Shown: piece by piece, positions 1 to 9,000 of the stretch
Layout: the number at the start of each line of letters is the position of its first letter
Numbering within the stretch: position 1 is the first letter of the stretch
Made by a program: the position numbers and the translations under genes
Assembly: GCA_964534335.1 (NCBI GenBank)
Contig: CAZHPS010000030.1
Location: 1-25,533, forward strand
Length of the DNA stretch: 25,533 nt
Direction: 5' to 3'
Origin: JAABRU01 sp964534335
GTDB taxonomy: Bacteria > Desulfobacterota > Desulfobacteria > Desulfobacterales > Desulfococcaceae
The notes under the pieces: generated by a model
Told to the model about the DNA's origin: nothing
The model's database searches: none
Seen by the model: only the letters and a program-made list of their open reading frames with translations

Positions 1-1253
1 GCCTTCAGCACCAGCAGATAGTAATACAGGGAAATCACCACATTGAACATGGCAATGAGAATCAGCATGAAATGGCCTTTCTGCATGGCCGCAGTAAAAA
101 GCAGGAGTTTGCCGGTAAAACCGATGGTCGGGGGAATTCCGGCCAGTCCGAACAGGGCCATCATCAGGGCCATAGCCAGCAGAGGCGATCTTTTGTGCAG
201 ACCCGCCAGTTGCTCCACTTTCAGATTCTGCCCGTCTGATGCCACTTTGATCACCACCAGAAAGCAGGTAAATTTGAGAACCAAAACTGTCAGGGCATAG
301 AAAACTGCACTGGCATAACCTGCCGGATTCATGCTCAGTATGCCGATGAGAACATATCCCGCGTGTGCTATGCTGGAAAAAGCCAGCAGCCGTTTCAGAT
401 CCTTCTGCGCAATCGCGCATAAATTGCCTACAGTCATGGAAACAATGGAAAGAACAACCAGAATATGAACAAGCTGCTCACTGCCCCCGGATGTCAGGGA
501 AACAATCCGCAGCAGAATCGCTATAGCCGCAACTTTGGAAACTGTGGAGATATACGCTCCAGCCTGATTGGCTGCGCCTTCATACACTTCCGGCGCCCAG
601 AAATGAAAGGGAAACAGGGCCAGTTTGAAAAAGAAACCGCAAAGCACCAGAAGCATTCCCACCATCACCTCAGGCCGGTGGATGATTCCGGGAATCTTTT
701 CCGCCATTTCTTTTATATAGGCAGTTCCAGTGGCTCCGTAAAGCAGGGCCAGACCGAAAAGCATAATGGCTGATGCGGACGCACCGATGAAGAAATATTT
801 CAGACCTGATTTTACGCTGTAATCCCGGTCTTTACGCATAAATACCAGAATATACAGGGAATAACTCGACAATTCCAAAGCAGTGTAAATGGTCAGGAGA
901 TGAACACTGCTGACCAGCAGCATCATGGAAAGGGTGCTGACCCACAGCAGCATGTAAAATTCCGGATGCCGTTCCTCCCTGACTCCTTTGAGTTCCGTGC
1001 AGAGACAGATAACCAGAAACAGACCCATGAAAAGGATGGATTTGAAGACCTGTGAAAACAGATCTGCCCGGTATGTGCCGGAAAAGAGTTCCCCTTCTGC
1101 ATGAACTGAAGCCAGACACAGGGCAACACCAATGGCAGAAAAAATCTGAGCCGCATAATAATCCCGCTTTGCATCCGGCCGGGCCAGGGAAAAGCAGAGA
1201 AAAACCATTGAAACCGTCAAACAGTAAATTTCAGGAACAAAAGCATGGATCAT
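1..1253 (-). CDS. nuoN: NADH-quinone oxidoreductase subunit N (partial, C-terminus beyond window)
   Basis: Membrane subunit of respiratory complex I and one of its antiporter-like proton-pumping subunits. Reading leftwards from ATG at 1253 gives an uninterrupted frame of about 417 codons to the window edge; the family is usually about 480-500 residues, so the last tenth or more is missing. Recognisable NuoN signatures are ALELSSYSLYILV (with the conserved TM5 Glu), KLALFPFHFWAPEVYEGA (with the TM7 Lys), DLKRLLAFSSIAHAGY and GLAGIPPTIGFTGKL. The start overlaps the nuoM stop by 4 nt (ATGA), the usual sign of translational coupling. The Shine-Dalgarno is weak (AGGTTG), which fits coupling. Both key charged residues are kept here, unlike in the neighbouring NuoM. 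The assignment is firm; only the missing end is unknown. Confidence 0.95.
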   Translation of the reverse strand, partial: MIHAFVPEIYCLTVSMVFLCFSLARPDAKRDYYAAQIFSAIGVALCLASVHAEGELFSGTYRADLFSQVFKSILFMGLFLVICLCTELKGVREERHPEFYMLLWVSTLSMMLLVSSVHLLTIYTALELSSYSLYILVFMRKDRDYSVKSGLKYFFIGASASAIMLFGLALLYGATGTAYIKEMAEKIPGIIHRPEVMVGMLLVLCGFFFKLALFPFHFWAPEVYEGAANQAGAYISTVSKVAAIAILLRIVSLTSGGSEQLVHILVVLSIVSMTVGNLCAIAQKDLKRLLAFSSIAHAGYVLIGILSMNPAGYASAVFYALTVLVLKFTCFLVVIKVASDGQNLKVEQLAGLHKRSPLLAMALMMALFGLAGIPPTIGFTGKLLLFTAAMQKGHFMLILIAMFNVVISLYYYLLVLK

Positions 1254-2728
1254 GGCAACCTGCCCATAAAAGGAATGGAGGCCGTCTGAATCATGTCAAA
1301 CATGAGTGACGGGAAAAGTCCGAAAAGAACAATGACTGAAACCAGAATGATACGCGGAATCCCCTGAACCGGAGTAATATCCCGCAGATGCGCAAATTTT
1401 TCATTTTTGGGACCGAAACAGGTTTTCTGCACCACACGCAGCATAAACAGTGCGCTGATGACCAGTCCGCAGATGGCAAAAGTTCCATAGATTGGAAAGG
1501 TACGGAATGCGGCAATAAATACCGTGAGTTCCGCCCAGAAACTTGCCAGACAGGGAACGCCGATGCCGGTCAGCGCGGCAATGATGAAATAAGTCGCGGC
1601 AACAGGCATGATTTTCGCAAGTCCGCCCAGTTCCGCAATCACTTTGGTATGGGTTCTGTCATAGATATATCCGACTGAGGAAAAGAAAAGCGCAGTCATC
1701 ACACCGTGCGCAAACATCTGGAAAACCGCACCGTTGAGGCCGTCCAAAGTCACGGTTGCCAGTCCCAGCCCCACAATTCCCATATGGGACACACTGGAAT
1801 ACCCAATGCAGTATTTCACATCTTTCTGACTGAGACCCGCAAATGCACCATAGACAATGCCAACCGTTGCCAGAAAAGCCATGAGCGGCGCCCAGAATTT
1901 CCATCCTTCGGGGCAGAGATACATGCCCACCCGCAGCACACCGAAGGCCCCGATTTTCATCAGCACTCCGGCATGAATCATGCTCACTGCCGTAGGCGCG
2001 GCCACATGACCCACCGGCGACCAGGTATGAAAAGGCCATAAACCCGCGAGAATGCCGAAACCGATATAGAAGAGAAAAAAGGCCAGTTTCTGCTGGAAAG
2101 GCGTGAATTTTGCCATACACATCAGTTCCACCAGATCAAAGGTGTTCAGTCCTGATTTTGCAACCAGATAGACAATGCCCGGCAGAATCAGTGCGCTTCC
2201 GGCCAGCAGGTAAAGTGTCAGTTTCATGGCCCCGTATTCTTTGCGGGTACTGCCCCAGATGGCAATGAGCAGATACATGGGGAAAAGAGAGACATCATAC
2301 CAGACAAAGATAAAGAAAAGGTCAAAGGCCATGAACATGCCGAAAACCCCGGATACCAGCAGGAAAATCAGGGCAAAAAATTCCTTTACCCGGTGTTCCA
2401 GATCCCACATGGTCAGCACGGCTGTGAAAAACACAATGCCCGTCAGCAGAATCATGGGCAGGCTGAAACCATCCACTGCGTTGAAATACGTGATTCCCAT
2501 GGAAGGAATCCAGAGGATTTTTTCCACAAACTGGAGACCGCCCTGGGCTTTGTCATACGCCAGAAAAAGATACAGGGACAGAATCAGGGTAAGTCCGGAA
2601 CAGACTGCGCTGACCTGTTTGATGGCCTTCTGTCTTTCCGGGGGAATAAAAAGGATGATCAGCAGACCGGCCGCACAACTGAGAAGTATGGCCGTAAGAT
2701 ACGGAAAACTGGCAAACTGCATGTGCAT
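1250..2728 (-). CDS. nuoM: NADH-quinone oxidoreductase subunit M, divergent clade
   Basis: Antiporter-like proton-pumping subunit of complex I, 492 residues, the usual family length, hydrophobic throughout with about 14 membrane segments. Family motifs are LFPMYLLIAIWG (about 147-159), WPFHTWSPVGHVAAPTA (231-247), MKIGAFGVLR (257-266), SQKDVKYCIGYSSVSHMG (300-317) and ASFWAE (395-400). Start ATG at 2728 has a good ribosome site (AAGGTGAT, 6-7 nt upstream). Aligned by eye to E. coli NuoM, the TM5 glutamate (Glu144) is Asp145 here and the TM7 lysine (Lys234) is Leu227 (GFGILAGLWPFHTW). The TM8 lysine (K258) and TM12 glutamate (E400) are retained. It overlaps nuoN by 4 nt and is first in the unit; no nuoL precedes it within the window. 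It could be an accessory or second NuoM-type subunit rather than the housekeeping one. Confidence 0.95.
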   Translation of the reverse strand: MHMQFASFPYLTAILLSCAAGLLIILFIPPERQKAIKQVSAVCSGLTLILSLYLFLAYDKAQGGLQFVEKILWIPSMGITYFNAVDGFSLPMILLTGIVFFTAVLTMWDLEHRVKEFFALIFLLVSGVFGMFMAFDLFFIFVWYDVSLFPMYLLIAIWGSTRKEYGAMKLTLYLLAGSALILPGIVYLVAKSGLNTFDLVELMCMAKFTPFQQKLAFFLFYIGFGILAGLWPFHTWSPVGHVAAPTAVSMIHAGVLMKIGAFGVLRVGMYLCPEGWKFWAPLMAFLATVGIVYGAFAGLSQKDVKYCIGYSSVSHMGIVGLGLATVTLDGLNGAVFQMFAHGVMTALFFSSVGYIYDRTHTKVIAELGGLAKIMPVAATYFIIAALTGIGVPCLASFWAELTVFIAAFRTFPIYGTFAICGLVISALFMLRVVQKTCFGPKNEKFAHLRDITPVQGIPRIILVSVIVLFGLFPSLMFDMIQTASIPFMGRLP

Positions 2729-2810
2729 GGAATATCACCTTGATACTGAATTCGCCAACTGTCTTAAATTTGACATACAAGCACCGGATCGAAAAATTCC
2801 CGGCAGAGTG

Positions 2811-2872
2811 TGCAAAAATTGTATTTTTGCAATTCGGAAAACAAACAGTCACGCAAAAAATGCAGTTTTTGC
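2811..2872. repeat. Two TGCAAAAA-type inverted repeats in the nuoM leader
   Basis: A perfect 9-bp inverted repeat (TGCAAAAAT at 2811-2819, ATTTTTGCA at 2823-2831, 3-nt loop) is followed by a second one (GCAAAAA at 2853-2859, TTTTTGC at 2866-2872). Both lie between the predicted nuoM promoter and its start codon, so they would form hairpins in the leader RNA or serve as protein-binding sites. The same motif recurs in the 22.5-22.75 kb intergenic region. The rest of 2729-3108 holds the promoter, the 3037-3076 hairpin and no convincing gene. Confidence 0.5.
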
Positions 2873-2929
2873 ACTCCAAAACGGTTTTGAAAACAGTCTG
2901 CTGAAAATTTTTCGATCTGCTGGAGGGTC

Positions 2930-2959
2930 TTTATAACGGATGAGGTTTGTACAAGTCAA
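2930..2959 (-). promoter_or_regulatory. Sigma-70-like promoter for nuoMN
   Basis: Read on the minus strand there is a -35 box TTGACT (2959-2954), an 18-nt spacer, and a -10 box TATAAA (2935-2930). Each box matches the consensus at five of six positions. It points at nuoM and would give a leader of roughly 195 nt. Its presence argues that nuoMN starts its own transcript rather than being the tail of a longer nuo operon. Not tested; AT-rich sequence can produce such matches by chance. Confidence 0.55.
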
Positions 2960-3036
2960 GTGAAAAAGCAACAAGCCCTGAGCTGAGGGGAACAATATGG
3001 CTCCCGTGCGGATGTATACTGATCCAATTTTATGTC

Positions 3037-3076
3037 CTGCAAACCCTAAGGGGTTCAGAACCCTTAGGGTTTGCAG
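3037..3076. repeat. 16-bp perfect hairpin (dispersed palindrome or terminator)
   Basis: The arms CTGCAAACCCTAAGGG (3037-3052) and CCCTTAGGGTTTGCAG (3061-3076) are perfectly complementary around an 8-nt loop. The hairpin sits 32 nt beyond the stop of the beta-barrel gene, where a terminator would be expected. On that gene's strand no clean T-run follows, while on the plus strand a T-rich stretch (3080-3089) follows. It may be a dispersed palindromic repeat that also ends transcription. Confidence 0.55.
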
Positions 3077-3108
3077 CAGTTATATTTTTACCGCCCATTA
3101 GGATTAGG

Positions 3109-3984
3109 TCAGAAGGAAAAAGAGCGGTTTATCAAAGCAATGACCCGCAGATCCGGAGATGTTTCGGTCATGCCTGCACCTGCATGGAGTTTGATTCCCC
3201 ATTCATCTTTCATCCATCCGATTCCCGCGCCGATTTCCCGAATATCCTCGCCCACATCCGAATCATAGCAAAGAGTCCCCTCCGGATAATTGTAGTGGTT
3301 TTTGTTTTCATTGTTGATAAATTCAACATAGGAAATCAGGGTTTCGGAAATGTGATATTCCATTGTCAGGCCCAGGAAAAAAGTGTCTTCATCAATATAA
3401 TCATGGTCGCTGTCCACATGGTTGAGCCCAATATTTGCAGCAAGATAGAAACGATCCCAGCGTCTGCCAAGCAGCAGATTGATGCCATAGGAATATTCAT
3501 CATCACCTGTGGGATTGTAATTGTACAGATCTCCAATGGATTTGTCCCTGTCACCTGTGGGAATCAGGACATAGGGCATCAGTGAAACATCCAGAGGCAT
3601 TCCTTTTTCCTGACCCAGAACACGCACCTTTCCCCCCAGAAAAATATCACCGATGCCGGTCTCATCCACATCAAAATCCGTATTCTTCCAGTATTCCCAC
3701 TGGGTTCCGGCAGAGACTTCCCAAAAATTCCCGTCTCCGTAAGTCAGACTGAGGGGAACCACCCAAATATAACCATCCCGGCATTCCAGATTGTTTTGGT
3801 GAAAAATCGAATACATGGCCCCGGTCTGCAGATGAAAACCGTCTGCCGGAAGCGGTGACCAGGTATAGGCATATCCTTTCATACCATAAAGAGAGATCAT
3901 TTCATCCGCACTTACATGCAGGGGAAACGCAGCAAAACTTGCAAATATAAGAAAACAAACAATGCAGCATCCTGTTTTTTTCAT
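3109..3984 (-). CDS. Predicted outer-membrane beta-barrel protein
   Basis: 291 residues. The N-terminus is a classic signal peptide (lysines, then a hydrophobic stretch, with likely cleavage after LHVSA at about residue 26). The mature part alternates short amphipathic, aromatic-rich strands with Asp/Asn-rich turns, and the chain ends in Phe (SFSF), as expected for barrels inserted by the BAM machinery. Segments such as GIGDIFLGGKVRVLG and SLMPYVLIPTGD resemble the phenol-degradation MetA-like or 'transporter' barrel family; this is recall, not a search. ATG at 3984 follows the stop of the upstream gene by one base, with AAGGTGA lying inside that gene's end, so the two are translationally coupled. 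Substrate unknown. It could be a channel or a structural partner of the LysM-FecR-VWA protein. A 16-bp hairpin follows the stop. Confidence 0.8.
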   Translation of the reverse strand: MKKTGCCIVCFLIFASFAAFPLHVSADEMISLYGMKGYAYTWSPLPADGFHLQTGAMYSIFHQNNLECRDGYIWVVPLSLTYGDGNFWEVSAGTQWEYWKNTDFDVDETGIGDIFLGGKVRVLGQEKGMPLDVSLMPYVLIPTGDRDKSIGDLYNYNPTGDDEYSYGINLLLGRRWDRFYLAANIGLNHVDSDHDYIDEDTFFLGLTMEYHISETLISYVEFINNENKNHYNYPEGTLCYDSDVGEDIREIGAGIGWMKDEWGIKLHAGAGMTETSPDLRVIALINRSFSF

Positions 3985-3985
3985 T

Positions 3986-5776
3986 TCAGTTCACCTTTTC
4001 CTGTTTCTGTATATTTTCCGGGGGCAGAGCATACAGTATCCTGCAGAATTCGGACAGCAAATCCTGAGATTCCATCATTTCAGCACCGGAAAAAAACTTT
4101 CCTCCGCCTTCCGCGGACATCTTTTCCAGTCTGTCTTTTCCTTTGGAATTTTCCTGTTTCTCTCCCGCATACACCGCATGAAGAATGAAATTTTCCCGGT
4201 ATTTTTCTTTTAGCCGCCGGATTTCCTTTACCGCTCCCTTTTCATCCTCATCATACTCCTGGAAATTTTCAAGCCCGTCTGACATCAGCACCAGAGTCAC
4301 CGGAACCTTCAGATCTTTGAGATGGGTCTCATCCAGTTGACGGAATGCCTCTGCCAAAGGCGTGCGGCGGTTGAACACAGGGTAATCTGTGACAAAGTTA
4401 TCCTGAATTTCCGATAATGCCTTATCCTTTTCATAAATGCTGATGGGAAGAAACTCTTCGAACACTTCCTTTTTTCCCGGAATATAAGCCATCAGTTGAA
4501 TACCTGTGCTGCGTCCCACAGGCAGTTGTTCATATATACTGGTCAGGAGTTTTTTCACCACTGCCATTTTTGTTTCTCTGCGATCTTCCGATGCTTCCCT
4601 GTATGTGATTTTCTCCTGCATGGAACCGGAGGTATCAGTCAGAATCAGCACAGTATTTTCAGGAATCTGAACCTGCGGTTTTTCTGCGGGAGCGTTTATC
4701 TGAATGTTCACTGCCATAGGTTCGGACGGAATGCCCTCCAGTCCGTATTTGTCAATGCCGGAAAACCGCAGATAATAGGTTCCATCCGGAATTCCGTTCA
4801 CTTCAAAACTTTCCCCCGCGCTGATGGTATTTTCCGCGACCACATCCAGCATATCCGGCCCTTTTGCCAGTTCTGCATGAAATCCTGCGGTTTCTTCCAC
4901 AGCTTCAGCGCGGAATTGGATCGGCATATGCTCATATATATTTTGAATTTCCGGGACTCTGGGCGGGGGCAGAAGTTTCACCGGATCCATGGGTTCCATG
5001 CCTTTCTGCACAAGGGTTCCCTCCCCGCTGTTCACCACAACCTGCTTTCCCTGTGCTTCCATGTCAACAATACCTTCCAGAACTTCGGAACGTGTCGCTG
5101 CCTGCATATCTGCGGACAGCCGGAACGTAGTTCCCCGGATACCGGCCACTGCGGTTTCTGTCCCAATCTTCATGCGGGATTTCTGTATCCATGCTGTCAT
5201 TTTCCCAAAACCGAGCATCAGATCCCGGACAATGCCAAATCTTTTTTTCTCGGCACACACGGATATAAGCATTTGGGTATTTTCTTCCAAAGTAAGAACT
5301 GATCCGTCTGCATACTGTATCTGCACTTTGCTTTTTTCCCCTGTTTTCACACTGCTTTTCTGATGAACAGCATCTCCGGTACGGAGCGGAATCCATTCTC
5401 CGCTCTCAGAGCTCTGAACACTCACCTCCCCTTTTGCAAAAGATACCTCGCCTGCAACCGGTGTCTCTTTCAGCAGTCTCACAGGAATCACCAGTTCCGT
5501 GCCTGTCTGAATGGCATGGGGATTACGGAGTTTGTTCTTCTTTGCAATCTCCGGCCACTGATTTGGATTCTGCAGCAGGTCTTTGGAGATTTTTATCAGT
5601 TTATCCCCTTTTTGGGTTGTAATGGTGATGGTATCCTCTTCCTCTGCCTGCACAGGTTCTGCAGAATAAAACAGCATTCCTGTCAGCAGCCCGGCCAGCA
5701 TACATATAAGGCACATCTGTTTCAGACTGCATCCGCCGGCCTTTGTTCCTCTTTCCCAATTTCCAATTTTCCTCAT
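3986..5776 (-). CDS. LysM-FecR-VWA domain periplasmic protein
   Basis: 596 residues from ATG at 5776. A TTG six bases upstream is too close to the GGAG ribosome site, whereas this ATG is 7 nt from it. Domains in order: signal peptide or anchor (about 17-37, cleavage near PVQA at 44); LysM, which binds peptidoglycan glycan chains (about 49-98); FecR-like domain (about 108-258, with GEVSV, LRTGDAV and ADGSVLTLEENT motifs); an Ig/FnIII-like segment (about 285-360); and a von Willebrand A domain (about 373-560). The VWA domain has a complete metal-ion site: DTSGS 381-385, T472 in RTPL and D500 in MSDG. It is probably fixed to the cell wall in the periplasm with the VWA domain free to bind a protein partner. 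The beta-barrel gene follows after one base, so the two products probably act together. The giant adhesin gene lies upstream on the same strand. The exact role is unknown. Confidence 0.85.
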   Translation of the reverse strand: MRKIGNWERGTKAGGCSLKQMCLICMLAGLLTGMLFYSAEPVQAEEEDTITITTQKGDKLIKISKDLLQNPNQWPEIAKKNKLRNPHAIQTGTELVIPVRLLKETPVAGEVSFAKGEVSVQSSESGEWIPLRTGDAVHQKSSVKTGEKSKVQIQYADGSVLTLEENTQMLISVCAEKKRFGIVRDLMLGFGKMTAWIQKSRMKIGTETAVAGIRGTTFRLSADMQAATRSEVLEGIVDMEAQGKQVVVNSGEGTLVQKGMEPMDPVKLLPPPRVPEIQNIYEHMPIQFRAEAVEETAGFHAELAKGPDMLDVVAENTISAGESFEVNGIPDGTYYLRFSGIDKYGLEGIPSEPMAVNIQINAPAEKPQVQIPENTVLILTDTSGSMQEKITYREASEDRRETKMAVVKKLLTSIYEQLPVGRSTGIQLMAYIPGKKEVFEEFLPISIYEKDKALSEIQDNFVTDYPVFNRRTPLAEAFRQLDETHLKDLKVPVTLVLMSDGLENFQEYDEDEKGAVKEIRRLKEKYRENFILHAVYAGEKQENSKGKDRLEKMSAEGGGKFFSGAEMMESQDLLSEFCRILYALPPENIQKQEKVN

Positions 5777-6091
5777 ATCCAAGCTCCGATGTGTAATGAT
5801 CCTCTCTGCCTTCGGCTACAATCAGGCAGCATTAAAAATGCCAATAAAAAATCAAATTCCGACAAAAATTTGAATCCGGTAAAATTTGCCAACTTTCTGA
5901 AAGTTGGCAAACCCTGTGTCCGCTGCGGAAAAGCCATGTGCATTTGTTTCCCACAGAGAACACAGAGGACTGCACAGAGAACACAGAGATTTTCTGTGCA
6001 AATTAAAAATTGGATTCCGGTAAGATTTGCCAACTTTCTGAAAGTTGGCAAATCCTGTGTCTCTGTGTTCTGCTGATGAGAGTCTGTTGCA
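5777..6091. repeat. Repeat-rich intergenic region: paired palindromes and CACAGAGAA repeats
   Basis: A direct repeat of about 50 bp occurs at 5871-5920 and 6012-6061, offset 141 bp, with few mismatches. Each copy holds a perfect palindrome with 13-bp arms (TTTGCCAACTTTC) around a single T, at 5885-5911 and 6026-6052. Between them a 16-bp unit, CACAGAGAACACAGAG, is repeated at 5952-5967 and 5973-5988, and CTCTGTGTTC at 6061-6070 is its reverse complement. This looks like a compound dispersed repeat or miniature element. A 92-codon frame crosses it only because 141 is a multiple of three. The palindrome at 6026 lies 40 nt past the adhesin stop and may terminate it. Confidence 0.7.
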
Positions 6092-9000
6092 TCAGAACGG
6101 TTTCAGCGGCCATATGTATTGTGATTCAGACTCAGATTCAGATTCAGACGCAGATTCAGACTTGACGAATCCGAAATCAAGTGTCCGGTTGGTGTTGGGA
6201 TCTGTATCACCGTCATTGACAGATTCCTGATCCCTGTCAAGGGTTATGGCCCTGCTCACAACCCCATGCCCGGATTTTTCATACCCGTTGTCATCATTAT
6301 CCACATTGTTATCCGGATCAGCTTCTCCGGGGCTGGTCACATACTCTTTCAGAACTCCGGTCGAGAAATTTTCCGGTGCAATCTGGACAATATATGATCC
6401 GGGGCTGAGATCTTCAAACAGATAATATCCCTGCACCCCGCTGCGGGTTGCAGTGGTCACGGATTTCAGGAACTGATCCGCGCCCGGAGTAAAATCCCGG
6501 CTGCCATCTGTGTCAGCATAAAGGGAAACCTTCACACCGTCAACACCCTTTTCACGATCAGGCTGCCAAATGCCGTCTTTATTGTCATCAATCCATACGG
6601 TATCACCCAGACGCAGGGGAGAACGCTTCCATACGGTTCCGTCATCAGGATCAAGGGTTCCGGGATCATCAGTGCATATGGAAATCAGGGATTCTGCTGC
6701 CTCATCCTCCCACTGCCCGTTTCCATTCTGATCCCATACGGCACAGCCCCGGTTTTCCACCAGATTCATATTTTCCGGAACAGTGGTGTCATACCAGATA
6801 TTCACCCTTCCGCCCTGTCCCGGTATGCTTCCTTCCCAAACCACCTTATTGGTATTTGCATCAAAGCGGAAATCTCCGAAATCCGCTCCCAGACTGCCAT
6901 CCACATAGGAAACCCCCTGGGGAATGTCATCTTCCACATAAACCAGAAGAGCGCTCTCATTCTTGTCGTTGATCCATGTCAGTTCCCAATGAACCACCGG
7001 GAATTCTCCGGAAAAACGTTTTTCCGCTGCCGGAGGATCATATGCGTTGGGATCCCACATAACCACAGCTACTGTGGGAAGATTCGGTGTGCAGGTATAG
7101 GGATCATCTGTTTTTTCATCCGGCAGTCCGTAACTGCTCACGATTCCCTGATTGGAAAGCGGAACACCGTTGGGAGCATCTCCACTGATCATTGCCTGGA
7201 AGGTAATGACAGCCTTTTCACCGGGAGCCATTGTTCCAATTTCCACAACCACTGATGTGTCTCCGCTATTGTTGCCGGTTTTCACTTCTCCTGCGGAATT
7301 GCTGACCGTGCCGGGAATCAGAGACACAAATCCTTCAACTGTGTCAGAGAAAAGAAGTTTCTCTGAGGTCTCACCTCCGGAATTCACAATGGTAATGTGA
7401 TATTCCACAAGATCTCCGGGATAGAAAGTTCCGCCGTTGTAATCCACTATGTTTTCATAGGCTTCTATGATTGCACCTGTTCCGGGTTCTGTGGGCACTT
7501 CCGCATTTTCATTAAACTGGGGCTGCGGATGATTATCCACAGATACAGGTTCCCCGGCACCCAGTATATATCCCTGATTGCGGAGTTCATATCCCTCAGG
7601 TATATCTTCATTCACCTTTACGGTATAGGTGATGGTTACACTTTCACCCGGAGCAAAATTCTCCACAGCAACCTTCAGAACATCTTCTTCAACCCCGGTT
7701 CCCGTGCTGGTTTTCAGGCTTCCGGGTACCATTGTGGTATAATCCGGAATCCCGTTGAACAGATAAATATCAGCTATGCCGGATGCAAAGCAGGCCGGCC
7801 CGGCCATCTGACCTGTGCCGATGTCTCTGCTCTTGGCTGCCACATGAACAACACCCTTCTGCCAGTGTCCCTGAACAGTTACAAAGAATTCACCGGAGCT
7901 GAATCCGTCATCTGTATTCCACTTCAGACCGCTCAGACCTGTGTTGGGATCAGGACTTACCTGCTCAAATCCCGGAGTTGCTTCCAGAACTTTTATGCAC
8001 GATGGCAGTTCCAGTATCCAGTTGCTCAGATCCTTTGCACCGGCCATTTCTTCCACAAAATACCGCCATGTGGAATTTCCGTCCTCATGATACTCAGTTC
8101 CCCTGAAGGTAATCCTGTAACCGTTAAACAGTTCTATGGATGTGCCTGCCGGGTTATACTCACTGCTTTCCCCATTGTTGGTGAGAGTAATCTGCCAGGT
8201 AACCAAATCACCGGGCCGGGGATTTGCAGACGCATCCGAGGTGATGGAAGTGATAATATCCAAATTGGCGGATATGGTGCTGACCGGGCCGGATACAGTC
8301 GGATCATTCAGTGCTGATGTGTTGGGATTATCCGTAGGTTCATCCCCGATATTGGAGCCGGACACATGGCCCCGGTTCACAATCCATCCTCCCTTTGGCA
8401 CATCGTTTCTGACCTGCACATAATAACTGATGACAATGCTCTCGCCCGGAGCCACTGTTCCGATATTCACAGCAATTTCCGTTTCTCCGTTCTGACCGCT
8501 TACAACCGTTCCCTTTGAAGTGACAACCGAGTCTTTGACAACCGTGACAGAATCGCCGGGAACATCTGTATACATCACATCAGTGGCAGGACTGTTGCCC
8601 CCGTTATAAAGGGATATACCGTACCATATGACATCACTGTTCATCAGAGCACCACCATTGATGTCCACAGCCACTTTTGCCGTATTGCACAGATCAGGAA
8701 GCAATGGGATTCCTGTCTGATCACAGAAATTGGCAGTACCTGCTCCGTTTGCCGGAACAGTGACCCATACCACATTGGGAGAAGAGCTTTCATATCCTTC
8801 GGGCTCAACTTCCACTACGGTGTAAATACCCGGAGGGATATTGGCAAAGGCATAGGAACCGTCCCCGGCAGTGACCGTTGAGGCAATCACATTTCCATAC
8901 GCATCTCTCAGTTCAATAACAACTCCGCCAATGCCCGGCTTGCCATAATCATATTCGCATTTTCCGTCTTTGTCATAATAAACCATGCCGGTAATGCTTC

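Noticed and set aside
2226..2936. 236-codon plus-strand frame opposite nuoM
   Set aside because: It is antisense to well-supported nuoM codons and has a basic, low-complexity composition with no signature.
5773..6051. 92-codon minus-strand frame with repeated PTFRKLAN segments
   Set aside because: It consists of the palindromic repeat blocks; the two copies are in phase only because they lie 141 bp apart. Cys-rich CVLCAVLCVLCG comes from the CACAGAGAA tandem.
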